From contig JAPJBO010000094.1 in NCBI GenBank assembly GCA_030068145.1, positions 62,001-126,000 of the forward strand: DNA of 64,000 nt. The letters run 5' to 3'. Position 1 is the stretch's first letter; the number at the start of each line of letters is the position of its first letter. A model generated the notes under the pieces. It worked only from the letters and a program-made list of their open reading frames with translations. It made no database searches and was not told where the DNA came from. Below are positions 32,547-43,232 of this stretch, piece by piece. This DNA comes from Diplonema papillatum. Its lineage: Eukaryota; Euglenozoa; Diplonemea; Diplonemida; Diplonemidae. The position numbers and the translations under genes are program-made.

Positions 32547-32658
32547 ACCTCTCTGGGGGGGGTTTTCCTGTATTAGCACTTTTTCGTTGGCTTCGTTTTC
32601 TCTTTCATGTGCAACCGTTGTTCCGGAAATGTTCCCGTCAGTACAGATGTACTATTAA
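32547..32658 (+). repeat. Family H, 3' part, uninterrupted
   Basis: ACCTCTCTGGGGGGGG, TGTATTAGCACTTTTTCGTT and CAGTACAGATGTACTATTAA. This copy gives the empty site for the Family F insertion at 5384. Confidence 0.88.
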
Positions 32659-32971
32659 AAAGAAAAAGTCCGTTGCAGGCTATGTACGATCGAAATCGAA
32701 GAGGTAGTCACCTAGTGACTAATGCAGGCCATCGCTACAGATATTCTTCACAGGTCATCACTGTCTATCACACTCTATCATCAGGAAGCGGACCTCGGCT
32801 CACATACCAATCGGCTCATTCGAAAACTGTACAGGAGGAAGAAGCACTACCCTTTTCCGGGCTTTTTCTTTGACGGGCCCGGCCTTCAAATTTGACGAGT
32901 GGCGGGTACCGCGCGCACTTTCAGGTCATATGTCCGGCCCGAGCTACATTTATTCCGCGGTGTGTGGGACT

Positions 32972-33065
32972 TTGAAGCGTGGATGATGCCTCTCGCGCTG
33001 CTCCCCTTGAGGTTCCTGGCTCATGCCAAAGCGCCGCCGCCCGGGCTAAGGGGTTGCGGCATCAG
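32972..33065 (-). pseudogene. Fragment related to the Q-rich coiled-coil exon
   Basis: Read on the minus strand it gives MPQPL, PGGGA and other words similar to WTPQPLTTGGGARHEPGAA of the exon at 317-1756. The DNA words CCTGGCTCRTGCC and AAGGGGTTGCGGC are shared with 1099-1144. It contains a stop and differs at many positions, so it is a relic. Confidence 0.6.
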
Positions 33066-33186
33066 GCGTGGGCCAGGGCCAGGGATACATTTATCCGCGG
33101 TGTGCCAGGGCTTGCGGCCAACCCTATGGAGCATGGATCGCGTACGTATCCTTTTTTACTTTGTTTGAGTCCCCCCCCCCCTTTTC

Positions 33187-33262
33187 CCCAGCAAACGTCA
33201 GACTAGCCTACCAGTGGGGATTCCTTCGGGCAGGTTTTCGACTGCCGACGGACGTTGGGTGT
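33187..33262 (+). repeat. Family C element, diverged
   Basis: GTCAGACTAGCCTACC, GATTCCTTCGGGCAGGTTTT and a worn ACCGGCGGAAGTTG equivalent. Confidence 0.7.
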
Positions 33263-33374
33263 GGGAGGTTCTTATGCTTGAAACTCCGGCATTTTACTTC
33301 GGAGCAGGATAGCGCCGGTGTTTTAGTCTCCGGATGACGTGCCCTCCCCCCGAGTATTGCAAGCTACAACTTCC

Positions 33375-33738
<364 letters not shown>

Positions 33739-33739
33739 G

Positions 33740-34265
33740 ACCGCCTATATACCATGTAGACGATTGGTTTTTCCTGTTCCCTCCCAAGTGCAGGGACTTG
33801 TACGGGATTTCTGCCCCTGCAGAAAGTCCATTGCTGTAGTGGGGTGCACCATTCTCTTGCGATCGCTTGTCCCTTAGTTGCAGAGGTGGTGTCAACGGAA
33901 CTGCACAGGCAACAGAAAGTGAGCGGAAGGGGCGCAGTGATGTGTTTGAGGACACGTGTTTGTGTGGGCATTTGGTAAGCTCGTGCAGGCGCAAAGTCAT
34001 GGCCAGAACGCGGTCCTCATCAGCGTGGCTTACGCGAGTATACACCGCCTCCTCCACACCCACCAGCTCTCTCTCCCCACACAGTTCCAGCGGACGCCAC
34101 TTTTTTTCTTTTTCCCCCCTATGTTGGCATAATGTTGGGGTGAACCCAACGTACAATGTGCTGTATAGCCTTATGCCCAGACTACCCCACCTACTGGTGG
34201 TTGATTCCTTAACCAGTGTCCACGCTGTTGGAACTCCCTCCCCCCTCTCCCCCCTCCCCCCCCGC
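33740..34265. other. No recognisable gene
   Basis: No supported coding or repeat features. Confidence 0.4.
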
Positions 34266-34357
34266 AAATGACAGCAAGTGTCACTCGCCCACCCGGAGGC
34301 AGTTGGTTCCTTTTGACAGGCTTAGTCTGCCGGCGGAAGTTGCTTGGGTTTGCCTTT
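34266..34357 (+). repeat. Family C element
   Basis: ACAGCAAGTGTCACTCGCCC, ACCCGGAGGCAGTTGGTTCC and TGCCGGCGGAAGTTGCTTGG. Confidence 0.85.
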
Positions 34358-34377
34358 CTCCCTCATTTCTTTTTTTC

Positions 34378-34440
34378 CGACGACAGCTTGTGTCAGACTA
34401 GCCCACCCAGGTAGGTTTTCTCCCCTTCTGGAGGTTGCTT
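34378..34440 (+). repeat. Family C element
   Basis: CGACGACAGCTTGTGTCAGA and CTAGCCCACCCAGGTAGG. A further stub, AACGACGGCAAGTCTCAGAC, is at 34485. Confidence 0.8.
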
Positions 34441-34886
34441 CGTCTCTGTTTTCGTCTTCTATTTTGTTTTGCTTGATTTTCCATAACGACGGCAAGTCTC
34501 AGACGAGCGTTGTGGCTCGTACCCAAAAGGGGGAGGCGTTCGGGTTCTGGCGACAGGCGGTGAGTCCTTGTCGTTCAGGTGTGCTACTTTTCGTTTTCCT
34601 CTGAATTTGGGTTTTTCCCCCCTTTGCTGATGGCTCTCTCATTTTCTGGCAGGAATCGTGCAGGTATGTCACTTTTGAGCTCTTTCGCCAAAGCGAAGGA
34701 GCGCTTTTTTTCTTTTTTTCTAAACTTTAGTGATTTTCTTTAATTGATCGTTCGGACGCTGCACTGTTTCCGGTCAAGCAAGATACTGCGCTCTAGAAAT
34801 ATTTCGAAAGAATTCTTTCTGTTTTCAGTTGGACGACTGGGGCGCCGTTCTCGCCTCGCGGCTTTTTTGCTTACATATTTTTTCCC

Positions 34887-34962
34887 CCCGACGACAGCTT
34901 GTGTCAGACTGGTTGGTTCCTTCTTGGTAGGGTCTCTACCGTTCGGGGGTTGCATGGGTTTG
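34887..34962 (+). repeat. Family C element
   Basis: CGACGACAGCTTGTGTCAGA and CTGGTTGGTTCCTTCTTGG, after a T/C tract. Confidence 0.8.
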
Positions 34963-34969
34963 GATTGAA

Positions 34970-35825
34970 CTGACAGACTTTTTCGCTTTTCCACATTATA
35001 CTCAAATACCAATCGCATTATTATGACTTGATGTCAACCCCACCCTTTTCGGAGCCCTGGAACAGATGCAAACGACGATTAAACAGAGATGCGAGTGAAG
35101 TAGAATAGAGCGCCTATTTGGTATCGGAAAGTAGGTGCGAGGTCAGGCAAACCGTGTGTGCTGGCTTCGTTTAACCGTGTGAATCTAATAAGCAGGGCTT
35201 GCCCCAAATCATAGCTTTCATTTCATCAATTCAGAGGAGCACGAGAGAGTATACAGCATGACGTGCAGATCTGTCTGCTTTGGCTATTGAAGGCTGGGTG
35301 GCCCAAGGACCCTCCCACCCTTAAACCGGCGTTTGGGTCATCGTATAAGTCTCGCCAGAGACGACGCCTCATGGCGGATTCGAACTCAGGACCATGGTTG
35401 GTTGGCCCAGGCCCTATAGAGAACTATTTTGGGGTCACGCCCGTCCAAAGGGAGGGCTGGCATCGTACCCTACTACTGGTGGACGTTAAGTCCCCTTCCC
35501 CTTTTTCCGCACAGGCCCCTTGTGATCAAAGCCACGTTCTGTCTTCCGTTCTTCTCTTCATCGCGAATAATACAAAAGCAGCGCGAACGTTCTTGTTTTC
35601 AATTCCCTTTTTTCTTCGAGCATGCATCTCTTGTGTACTTGTTTGGCGCTGTTTGAGTCGATAATTTCCAGTCTCCGGTTGACCGTAACGCGGTATATTC
35701 CAGCACCGGTCGAGGGAGTCAACCGTGCAGTTAAAGTGTCGGAAGTGGGCACACCCGCAAATTCAGAGTGAAATCAGCAGATGCCGACTATCGCCACAGA
35801 TTGTTTGCATTCTAACCCGAAAGGA
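34970..35825. other. No recognisable gene
   Basis: The word CAGTCTCCGGTTGACCGTAA at 35670 is a Family E core. TATCGCCACAGATTGTTTGC at 35790 is a short repeat shared with 3602 and 54450. Confidence 0.45.
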
Positions 35826-35830
35826 TTTGC

Positions 35831-36055
35831 GGGGGTGCCACACCGGATTTCTCACGATTTGCGGGTGCCACACCGGATTTCTCACGATTTGCGGGTGCCA
35901 CACCGGATTTCTCACGATTTGCGGGTGCCACACCGGGTTTCTCACGATTTGCGGGTGCCACACCGGATTTCTCACGATTTGCGGGTGCCACACCGGATTT
36001 CTCACGATTTGCAGGTGCCACACCGGATTTCTCACGACTTGCGGGTGCCACACCC
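35831..36055. repeat. 30-bp tandem repeat, 7-8 copies
   Basis: The unit is GGGTGCCACACCGGATTTCT followed by CACGATTTGC. Its length is a multiple of three, so several frames stay open across it on both strands, but nothing flanking looks coding. Confidence 0.97.
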
Positions 36056-36090
36056 CACAAAATCGACCGCGAAGTGTACCTTCCCCGTAG

Positions 36091-36160
36091 CACTGTGCTG
36101 CCTCCAACTCAAGCTTTGCAAACTGTGGTTGACCATCACGTTCCTGGACCAGTTCGCTCA
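36091..36160 (+). repeat. Family A 3' part
   Basis: CACTGTGCTGCCTCCAACTC, AAGCTTTGCAAACTGTGGTT and ACGTTCCTGGACCAG, then a TTTCTC-rich tail. Confidence 0.85.
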
Positions 36161-36342
36161 GGCTTTCTCTTTTCTCTTTCTCTCGACTGTTTTCGAGTTT
36201 CAAGACTTTTTTTCTTTTTCGCGTTCACGGCGAGCGTACTGTTGAACGCCTGGAGGTTTCCCGTTCCTTCGACGACGATGTGGGGGGTTTTAGACAGTTT
36301 CCGATCAAGAAGCTGGTGTCTTTTCCCGTATTCGCAATGCGA

Positions 36343-36832
36343 TCTTCACTTTGTCTCCAAACTGGATCTTGTATCCAAACAGGATCTTCACTTTGTACCC
36401 GGGAGACAAAGTGAAGATTTTTCGACTTAAAATCTTCACTTTGTATCCAAACTGGATCTTCACTTTGTCTCCAAACTGGATCTTCACTTTGTATCCAAAC
36501 AGGATCTTCACTTTGTACCCGGGAGACAAAGTGAAGATTTTTCAACTTAAAATCTTCACTTTGTCTCCAAACAGGATCTTCACTTTGTATCCGGGATGTA
36601 AAGTGAAGATCTCTAAAGTGAAGATCCTGTTTGGAGACAAAGTGAAGATGATCCAAAGTGAAGATCAGTAAAGTGAAGATCCAGTCAGGATACAAAGTGA
36701 AGATCCAGTTTGGATACAAAGTGAAGATCTTGGTTTCTCGTATCTAAAGTGAAGATCTGTAAAGTGAAGATTTTTCGACTTAAAATCTTCACTTTGCATC
36801 CGGAGACAAAGTGAAGATGAGCCAAAGTGAAG
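36343..36832. repeat. Array of direct and inverted GATCTTCACTTTG motifs
   Basis: I count nine TCTTCACTTTG words and thirteen of the reverse complement, CAAAGTGAAGA or TAAAGTGAAGA. Forward copies dominate to about 36590 and inverted ones after it. Linkers are TATCCAAACTG, TCTCCAAACAG, ACCCGGGAGA and TTTTTCGACTTAAA. RNA from either strand could fold into many alternative hairpins. Confidence 0.95.
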
Positions 36833-37199
36833 ACCTGCCAGCGCCCTCCCTTTCGCCAGCCTCAGCCTGACCAGCCAGGAGCAGCTGCCGAACACTGGAA
36901 CACTGGCAAACCCTGCATACGAGGGATTCGTTTAGCCACATCGGCACATGGCGGTCATGTCTATGGGGTCGCTTAGAGGGTCATATCGCGGTTCTATCGG
37001 GGGTGGGGGGGCCGTTTTATTTGAGGGGGTGATGTTGGTACACCAGGGATGTCCTGTATGCCCAGTATGGAAGAAGCATCCTTGGTACCCCCGTTTTGCA
37101 TAGTTCCAGGGTCGTTCGTGCGGGGTTTTGTGAAACGGCGAGGGCTACATGCTATAAGTGTAGTGGACTTTCTTTTGCCGCAGGTGGCAAGCTATATAA

Positions 37200-37649
37200 C
37201 ATGCAGGGTCAAAACCTTGTGTCTTTTTGGAAATGGCCAAAATATTTTTTCCGGAACATTTCCGGAGTTGGGGCTTGCACTGATAAACGAAGCAACGGAC
37301 GATCAGCATCAACTGACCAAAGGTGATGGAAATGATAAGGCAAAAGTTTCTTGTTCTTCGCGTGTACAGGGTATAAACCTCTCTGGGGGGGGTTTTCCTG
37401 TATTAGCACTTTTTTCGTTGGCTTCGTTTTCTCTTTCATGTGCAACCGTTGTTCCGGAAATGTTCCCGTCAGTACAGATGTACTATTAAGAAAAAAAAAC
37501 TGGGGTTTTTTGAATTTTAAAATTTTGGAACAAAAACTGCGGTAATCTTTGAGGAAGTTGAGCAATTTTCTTTTTCCAAAAAAAAAACTTTGGGGGGCAT
37601 CGGCCCTTCGGGAGCGTTTTAAAAAGACACAAGGTTTTGACCATGCATG
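37200..37649 (+). mobile_element. MITE-1 carrying a nested Family H
   Basis: CATGCAGGGTCAAAACCTTG at the left, ACAAGGTTTTGACCATGCAT at the right, and the usual AACAAAAACTGCGGTAAT interior. The Family H insertion lies where the complete copy reads ATTCTTCCAGAAAAAAACTG (12245). Confidence 0.9.
37255..37490 (+). repeat. Family H repeat, uninterrupted
   Basis: AACATTTCCGGAGTTGGGGC to CAGTACAGATGTACTATTAA. The words GGAACATTTCCGG and CCGGAAATGTTCC near its ends are reverse complements. Confidence 0.9.
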
Positions 37650-38100
37650 ACAAGCCCTCTCAGGACCGTTTAGACGTCAGTTAGCCACCAGCTGCATGTG
37701 GAGTATCAAAATGTAGCCTACCCCGTATTGCGTAGTTCCTGCGTATAAGTCGATCTTTGAGTGCGTGAGCCCCTCCGAAGAAAGGTCCATCACACTTGCG
37801 TAGTTCCTGCGGAGTTCTTGCGTACTTCGTTACCTCAGTTTTCGGGGGGTACCAAAGGAAGAACCTACCCTCTGTGCTGCTGCCCCCGGCTGATACGGCA
37901 GTTCGACAACTACGGCAGTTCGACAACTACTGAGCGACAACAGCGGGCCCAGGAACAACGTGTCCAGTCTGGGTACGTGTGGCCCTTTGCAGCCGAAAGA
38001 ACGGGTGCCTGAGACACGTCTTCTTCTTTTTTTCCTTTTGTGTTTCCGACGATCCCGTGGGATGTACAGATTGGTGTCTTTCGACCTTTTGTTTTTTTTC

Positions 38101-38150
38101 CCCCGACGACAGCAGGTATCAGACTAGCACCCGAAGGCAGTTGGTTTCTT
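38101..38150 (+). repeat. Family C element
   Basis: CGACGACAGCAGGTATCAGA and CCGAAGGCAGTTGGTTTCTT after a T-run. Confidence 0.82.
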
Positions 38151-38682
38151 TAGGCAGCGCGTCTTCTTTTTTAGAAGTACCTCTGTGTGGCGCGGCCGAC
38201 TGGCTGGCTCGGGGCTTAGCTGGTTTTGGTAACTACAGCAGCTAGCCCAAACAAGCAGCCAGTGAGCACCTTAGACCCCCTGCGTTCGGACTAGCACACC
38301 CCCTTATGGAATCGCATCCTATGACGGGTACGCTCTACGCCTCCGCGGCTCTCTGTTTGTATTATTTTGCTTTGAGCGTACGCAGTCAGGGTGCATCCAA
38401 TATTTTGATATATGTATTTTTTTTCACGGTTTTGCGGTTGAATGCAGGTATTTTTTCTTTTCGCTCCTGGAACTTCTTGGGCGGTGTATAGTGGCCCAGC
38501 AGCATCTCACGCGCCTATCAGGGAGGCTGAAGCTCTTCTCACGATCATACGCTAAGAAGGCTTACTCCTCAGCCGTACCCTGGGCGCCTGACCAGAATTG
38601 ACAATCCTCTGGAGACTGGGCAACAGCATGGCTGCAGTCCAACCCCCCCAAAGGGCCAAATCCCAGATTTCGTCTTTTTTTT

Positions 38683-38735
38683 AGAGTTAAAGTTCGCTTG
38701 AAATTCCGGGGTTTTTTAGGGTCTCCGTGTGACCG
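38683..38735 (+). repeat. Family F element
   Basis: AGAGTTAAAGTTCGCTTGAA and TAGGGTCTCCGTGTGACCG after T8. Confidence 0.85.
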
Positions 38736-38747
38736 CTTTTTTACTTT

Positions 38748-38835
38748 TTTTTCCAAAACCGCGAAACCGTGATTTCGCGGTTTGGCAACCGTGAAAAAAA
38801 GACCGCCCGATTCCCCTGCTCAGGGTTTTTGCGTC
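38748..38835 (+). repeat. Family M repeat with hairpin
   Basis: CCAAAACCGCGAAA and TTTCGCGGTTTGG form an inverted repeat, followed by CAACCGTGAAAAAAAGACCG. A second copy is at 40362-40445. Confidence 0.8.
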
Positions 38836-39123
38836 GGGTGCCAAAGATGTGGATATTGTTCAGGTTTTCTTTTTGGACAAAAATGCCACGTCTTTAGCCC
38901 TGTCCGTGTCAAAACAGCCGGAAGGAACCCGTACCGGCGAATCCCTGGCTCGGTTTCCGCGGGTTCTTCTTCTTTTCCCCCGCGGCGTGTTCTGTCAGAC
39001 CAGCCAGCCCAGGGGGGTTTTGCTGTTTTCTACCGCTCAAGACACTGATTCGCATCTGTTTTCAATATATTGTGTGTTTCCGACGACCCCGTGTGGGCGT
39101 ACAGTTTTTTTTCCCTTTTTTCT

Positions 39124-39252
39124 AGTGGTTATTGTGGTTTAGAGTTTCGGTGTTTTAAGGTCTCCGGTTGATCATTGAGGCTGTGAGGCGAGTAGTATGA
39201 GGGGTGTAAATTTAGGCATGATTACACTCTGACAACGGCTAGCCAAGTTTTT
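39124..39252 (+). repeat. Family D element, first of a tandem pair
   Basis: GTTATTGTGGTTTAGAGTTT through GATTACACTCTGACAACGGC and TAGCCAAGTTTT. Confidence 0.9.
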
Positions 39253-39254
39253 TT

Positions 39255-39383
39255 CTTGCGTTTATTGCGGTTTAGAGGTTCGTTGTTTTGGGGTCTCCGG
39301 TCGGCCATTGAGGCTGTGAGACGGGTAGTATGAGGGATGCAAATTTAGGCATGATCACACCCTTTAACAACGGCTAGCCAAAA
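39255..39383 (+). repeat. Family D element, second of the pair
   Basis: GCGTTTATTGCGGTTTAGAG through TTTAACAACGGCTAGCCAAA. A Family F copy follows at 39390, so three small elements lie head to tail. Confidence 0.9.
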
Positions 39384-39389
39384 TCTTTT

Positions 39390-39462
39390 AGAGTTATAGT
39401 TCGCTTGAGAACCCGGGATTTTAGAGTCTCCGAGTGACCTTCGTCGAATGGGTTCTTTTAAA
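39390..39462 (+). repeat. Family F element
   Basis: AGAGTTATAGTTCGCTTGAG, TTTTAGAGTCTCCGAGTGAC and GAATGGGTTCTTTTAAAGC. Confidence 0.85.
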
Positions 39463-39726
39463 GCTAATACCTACTGGTTGGGTCTGGGGGCATGCATGGC
39501 TTCTTTCGTGTACACTTTGCGTTGGCAAGTCAGGTTCGAAACAATTTGTGACCTTTTTTCTTCTTCTTTTTCCCCGTGTCGGCATCTGGTGCCCTTTGGC
39601 CGCTTGGGGCGACTAGTTAGTTTCCGGCAGGCACTCTCCCCCGTCTTGTAGTTTTGTATCTTGTTTGCGCTGGGTTAGGAGGTCGGGCTTACCGTGGCGG
39701 CTTTTTTTTTTTTTTCCCAACGACAG

Positions 39727-39833
39727 GAGAGATTTGGTACCAGGGAAAGCCTGCTACACGGGGAGCCAAGCTTCACGTATTCGGCGGTACTGCAGAGCCA
39801 CGGGCCCACGGGTCAAGTGGCTACCGATTTCCC
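39727..39833 (+). mobile_element. Family A, short copy inside Family C, 13-bp duplication
   Basis: TTCCCAACGACAG lies at 39714-39726 and again at 39834-39846; the second opens Family C (GCGGGTGTCAGACTAGCTGA). The insert runs from GAGAGATTTGGTACCAGG to GGCTACCGATTTCCC, the first third of the repeat. Confidence 0.85.
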
Positions 39834-39835
39834 TT

Positions 39836-39915
39836 CCCAACGACAGCGGGTGTCAGACTAGCTGATTCCTTAAGACAGGTTTTTCTACCGGCGGAGGTTG
39901 TTTGGGTTGGCTTTT
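39836..39915 (+). repeat. Family C element, host of Family A
   Basis: CCCAACGACAGCGGGTGTCA, GACAGGTTTTTCTACCGGCG and GAGGTTGTTTGGGTTGG. Confidence 0.87.
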
Positions 39916-40162
39916 ACTAGAGTGGTTTCTTTTTCCAGGCCCCGATAGTCAGGGGACTTCATACGCTTGGGTCGCTGAGCCCAAACCCGGGATCCAGTCC
40001 AAAGTTCGGTTTGGCGGTTTGCTGATGAAGTAAAAAAAATGGCAACTCGGTGAAAGAAATGTGAAAACAGAAATGATGGAACTGCGAACACTGAATGGAA
40101 CCAAGCTACTCTGTCGGGGAACAAGAGCTTCAGCGGGGCTCATAACCTCCTACTCGGATCAT

Positions 40163-40206
40163 TCCTCAGATATATAAATATATATATAATATTAATATTA
40201 TATATA
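40163..40206. repeat. AT palindromic tract
   Basis: ATATATAAATATATATATAA followed by TATTAATATTATATATA. Confidence 0.9.
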
Positions 40207-40231
40207 CTTTTTTCGTTTTAACCTTCTTCAA

Positions 40232-40336
40232 AGGGCATTAGCTTGGTCTCCAGCCCACTTTCCAAATTTGAACCGCTAACAAGCCAACTCCCGGATTTCT
40301 TCCTTTTTTTTCCGACGACAGCAAGTGTCAGACTAA
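40232..40336 (+). repeat. Family N then Family C stub
   Basis: GGCATTAGCTTGGTCTCCAG and CACTTTCCAAATTTG, then CGACGACAGCAAGTGTCAGA at 40313. Confidence 0.78.
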
Positions 40337-40361
40337 CCCTTTTTTTACTTTTTTACTTTCT

Positions 40362-40445
40362 CCAAACACCGCGAACCCGCGGTTTGGAAACCGTGAAAAA
40401 AGACCACCATATCCCTCTGGTTCTACGCCGGTTTTTGGCCCTCGG
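40362..40445 (+). repeat. Family M repeat
   Basis: AACACCGCGAACCCGCGGTT and GGAAACCGTGAAAAAAGACC. Confidence 0.78.
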
Positions 40446-40855
40446 GGGACAGCCTAGTGTGAAAATGGGTCGTTGTCACCTCGATTGGATTTCCCTTCTC
40501 TCTGCGCCCGCAAGCAACGACGGACCTCGCTTCGTGAAGCCAACACGAGTTACTTTTGTATTTACCTTTCGAAGGCCGCGGATGTCGGCTGAACCGGGAG
40601 CTACCGGAGAAGGTGTGTATGTGCTTGGGTGTTACACCTGGTTCGATTGCGCGATAACAAACCCTCGGGCATAAAAAAGACTGCGTGGTTTCCCGTTCTG
40701 TAAAAAGAATCTTTAACTCTAAAAAGGGATTCTGTTTCTGATGTATTTCCTTCTTCCTTTTGCGTTTTTTCTCCTTTTTTTTTTGTGTTACCGTTGATCC
40801 CGAAGGACGCTCAGGGTGGTGTCTTGCGACCTTTTTTTTTTTTGAGGAGTGTGGA

Positions 40856-41824
40856 CAGTGCTCCCGCTAACCGTACTCTCGGTGAGGAAATCCAAACCTG
40901 TTTTGGGCTTGTTTTTTTTTGTGTGCCCCCCAAATCCCTCCCCGTGTTGTGCAGGTTATTAGCTTCGTTTTGTCTCGTTTCCCGACCGACTTTCTTTTGC
41001 GCTTTTGAGACCGAGAACCTTTTCTCCAGGGGCCACCCAAATCTTTCAAGGGGGAGGGGGGGCAGTGCTGATACTAAGCCTGAGCCAAAACGAAGTTGCT
41101 AACCCTGGGTGGGGGTGGGTACCCCCCCCCCCCCCCTCCTGGTGCAACCCACTGTGGACCTACTGTGGGACCCACCTTAGCTAAATTCTCTAAGGTGAAA
41201 TGGTGGAAAAAGTGGGTCAAAAAAATATTTTTTCGAGTGCTTTTTTGGGAGGATTTGGGCCAAAAAAATTTTGTTTTGACCCACTTTTGGTGTTTAGGGG
41301 GGGGGGACCCACCCACCCTCGGTGCCGTCCGGCTGACAACGATGCCGAGTTTAGGGGCCTTAGTATTAGCACTGAGGGGGGGTCCGGGGGGTCTGCCCCC
41401 CGGCGAACGGTACGGTACAGGTGGAGAAAGTTTGCACTTCTCAATCTGTTTGTCACAATAAACATTGCACCATTCCTGAAGGCAACAGCAGCCCATTTCA
41501 AATTCAACCCCACTCGATACTATGTGCTGGTAAATCATTGGCACGGGTAGACGCGGACCAGAGATCATGGGACAAGGCACTGGTGTCGACTCGGAGAGAA
41601 TCTGTCAAGGAATCCGGGGATGCTTTTTCTCTTCCTCAGCCCCAGCCCCCATGGCAGCCCCAGACTTCTGCCCACCAGCCCACGCCCAGCAGAGAGTAGA
41701 CTGTGATGCAGTGCTCAACGGGAAAAAGGTGAGGAATACCTCATGAGGAATTCCTCACCCCCTTTTTTTGAGCCTCTTTTTTTTTGAGGAATTCCTCGCA
41801 CTTTTTTCGTTAGCGGGAGCACTG
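40856..41824 (+). mobile_element. hAT-1 element carrying nested hAT-2
   Basis: The termini are CAGTGCTCCCGCTAACC and GTTAGCGGGAGCACTG. The interior matches 50480-51123 except for the insert at 41063-41374. Subterminal GAGGAATTCCTC words lie near the right end. It has no transposase frame. Left flank AGTGTGGA and right flank TCAGTGTA do not form a clean duplication. Confidence 0.88.
41063..41374 (+). mobile_element. hAT-2, 312 bp, with 8-bp duplication
   Basis: The termini are CAGTGCTGATACTAAGCC and GGCCTTAGTATTAGCACTG. AGGGGGGG precedes (41055-41062) and follows (41375-41382). The empty hAT-1 copy reads TCAAGGGGGGTCCGGGG at 50670. The interior has mirrored GGGTACCCC/GGGGACCC and AAGTGGGTCAAAAAAA-like arms. 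Confidence 0.85.
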
Positions 41825-41942
41825 TCAGTGTAGATAGGCCCTTCGGGTGAAATATATTTCGAGTGTTTGTTCGCTATTTTGTGCAGAAACCCCCTGGGGG
41901 TTGCCCTTGCGCAGTGCATGCGTATCCATGTGGTGCGTGTAC

Positions 41943-42590
41943 TCAACAATCCCAGTGCTCCTGGCCAGTCCTGTGGGTGGATGAGCGGGCTGGTAGGGCT
42001 GGCTTGGTGAGTGGGCGAGCAGGTGGGGGTTGGGGCAGGCTGGGCCAGTGGAAGGGGGATCCACGCGAATCAGAGCTCACACGACCTGAACCCCCACCGA
42101 CGCGCCCACACCGGAACCCGCACTCGCCAGGATCCAGTCTAGCATCCGCACTGACCAGAGCCCCAGAACCCACTGATGCACCCACACCGCAACCCACACT
42201 AACCAGAACCCACACAGCAGAGTCGGTGTGGGTCCTAGTCAGTACGCGAGGCATGTCATCGAACCGATAAGTCACAAATCTCTTCGAGACGCGCTCCGGG
42301 ATGCTCACTGTACGTCGCACGGCGGCATCGAGCGGGCTGCCGCTTACACGGTGAGGTCCAGCCGCAGAGGCTGGTGTTAAAGAGGGTGTGCCCGAGTCAC
42401 ACCCAAAAAAGCGCGCCCCCCCCCCCCACCCGCTTCCAGCGCAGGGTCGATCTCGTTGTAGGAAGTCTTCACACACAGCTGGCGACTGAGTTGTCGGCGA
42501 AAGCTCGCTCTCGAAGCTCCGGGTTTGATTTTTATTAGTGTCCGCAAAGGGTTTGCGTTCGGGGGTGTGGAATTCAATGATGGGTGACAC
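41943..42590 (-). other. GC-rich open frame of doubtful coding status
   Basis: A 215-codon open frame begins MSPIIEFHTPERKPF. Its second half is built on a degenerate GAACCCACAC-type repeat that yields HTDSAVWVLVS and Val/Gly-rich sequence. I see no domain. It may be an exon or chance openness from GC richness. Confidence 0.25.
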
Positions 42591-42599
42591 CTGACGCGG

Positions 42600-43030
42600 A
42601 GTATAGCCCAGGTTTTCAGCTACTTTACGTTACGGCTGAAGCTCCTGCCGGCTGCTCGTGGTGGCCACGCGCTGTTCGGAATTGTAGCCTCGATTGGTTT
42701 AGGCTTCCTGCTTCGTGCCCCGGGTGATGCTGGTTGCAGAAAATGCGTTCGGGGGTGTGTAGTGTGTGTCGTGAGGATAGAGTATCGGCACGAGGGTCGG
42801 TGTAGTCGTTCGTTGACGCGAGGTTGGATTTGGTCTTCGGCATGAGGTTGCGGGAGAGTCCTCCTGCTGGCACTGGGGATCTTGCACGCTCTCATGCTCG
42901 GTCGTTGTCGTTGGCTTATTTGTATAGTTCAGCGGGTCACAAAACCCCTAGCAAGGGAGGCGTGTTCTATTGGTGGTAACCCGCCGCCCCTCGCGCTCGC
43001 ACTAAAAACGTACAGAAAATGAGCAAATAC
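42600..43030. other. No recognisable gene
   Basis: GCGTTCGGGGGTGTG at 42747 repeats a word at 42553; nothing else is supported. Confidence 0.4.
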
Positions 43031-43035
43031 GGTGG

Positions 43036-43232
43036 GGGATTGCAAGAACGTGCTTGGAATGGTATGTGCTCAACACCGCACGTCTGCGCCGTGTTTCGGT
43101 CCTTTAAGCCACGGACACATAAGGCGGACCATCATCAGAGCGGAACCTGCAGACAGGACTGCGGTGAGTCTGGTTTGTCAGGCGGCTGTTCGTAGCTCGT
43201 CACAGCCCGGACCACCCGTGCTACTAGAGCAC
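43036..43232 (+). repeat. Family B repeat
   Basis: GGATTGCAAGAACGTGCTTG through GACCACCCGTGCTACTAGAG. Confidence 0.9.

Larger units (their letters stand above)
37082..37855 (+). mobile_element. Family G element, split by MITE-1
   Basis: The ends are TTGGTACCCCCGTTTTG and CAGTTTTCGGGGGGTACCAA, inverted repeats of about 17 bp. GCGGGGTTTTGTGAAACGGC and CTGCGGAGTTCTTGCGTACT match the uninterrupted copy at 45673-46080. MITE-1 sits at 37200-37649 and itself holds Family H. Confidence 0.82.

Noticed and set aside
35340..35430. tRNA gene on the minus strand around GAGTTCGAATC
   Set aside because: The box-like word is present but the flanking bases do not pair as a T-stem and no acceptor or D-arm can be drawn.
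35831..36055. CRISPR array
   Set aside because: The 30-bp units are head to tail with no spacers.
42620..42895. Small basic protein frames on the minus strand
   Set aside because: Several overlapping frames are open at once, with no motif.
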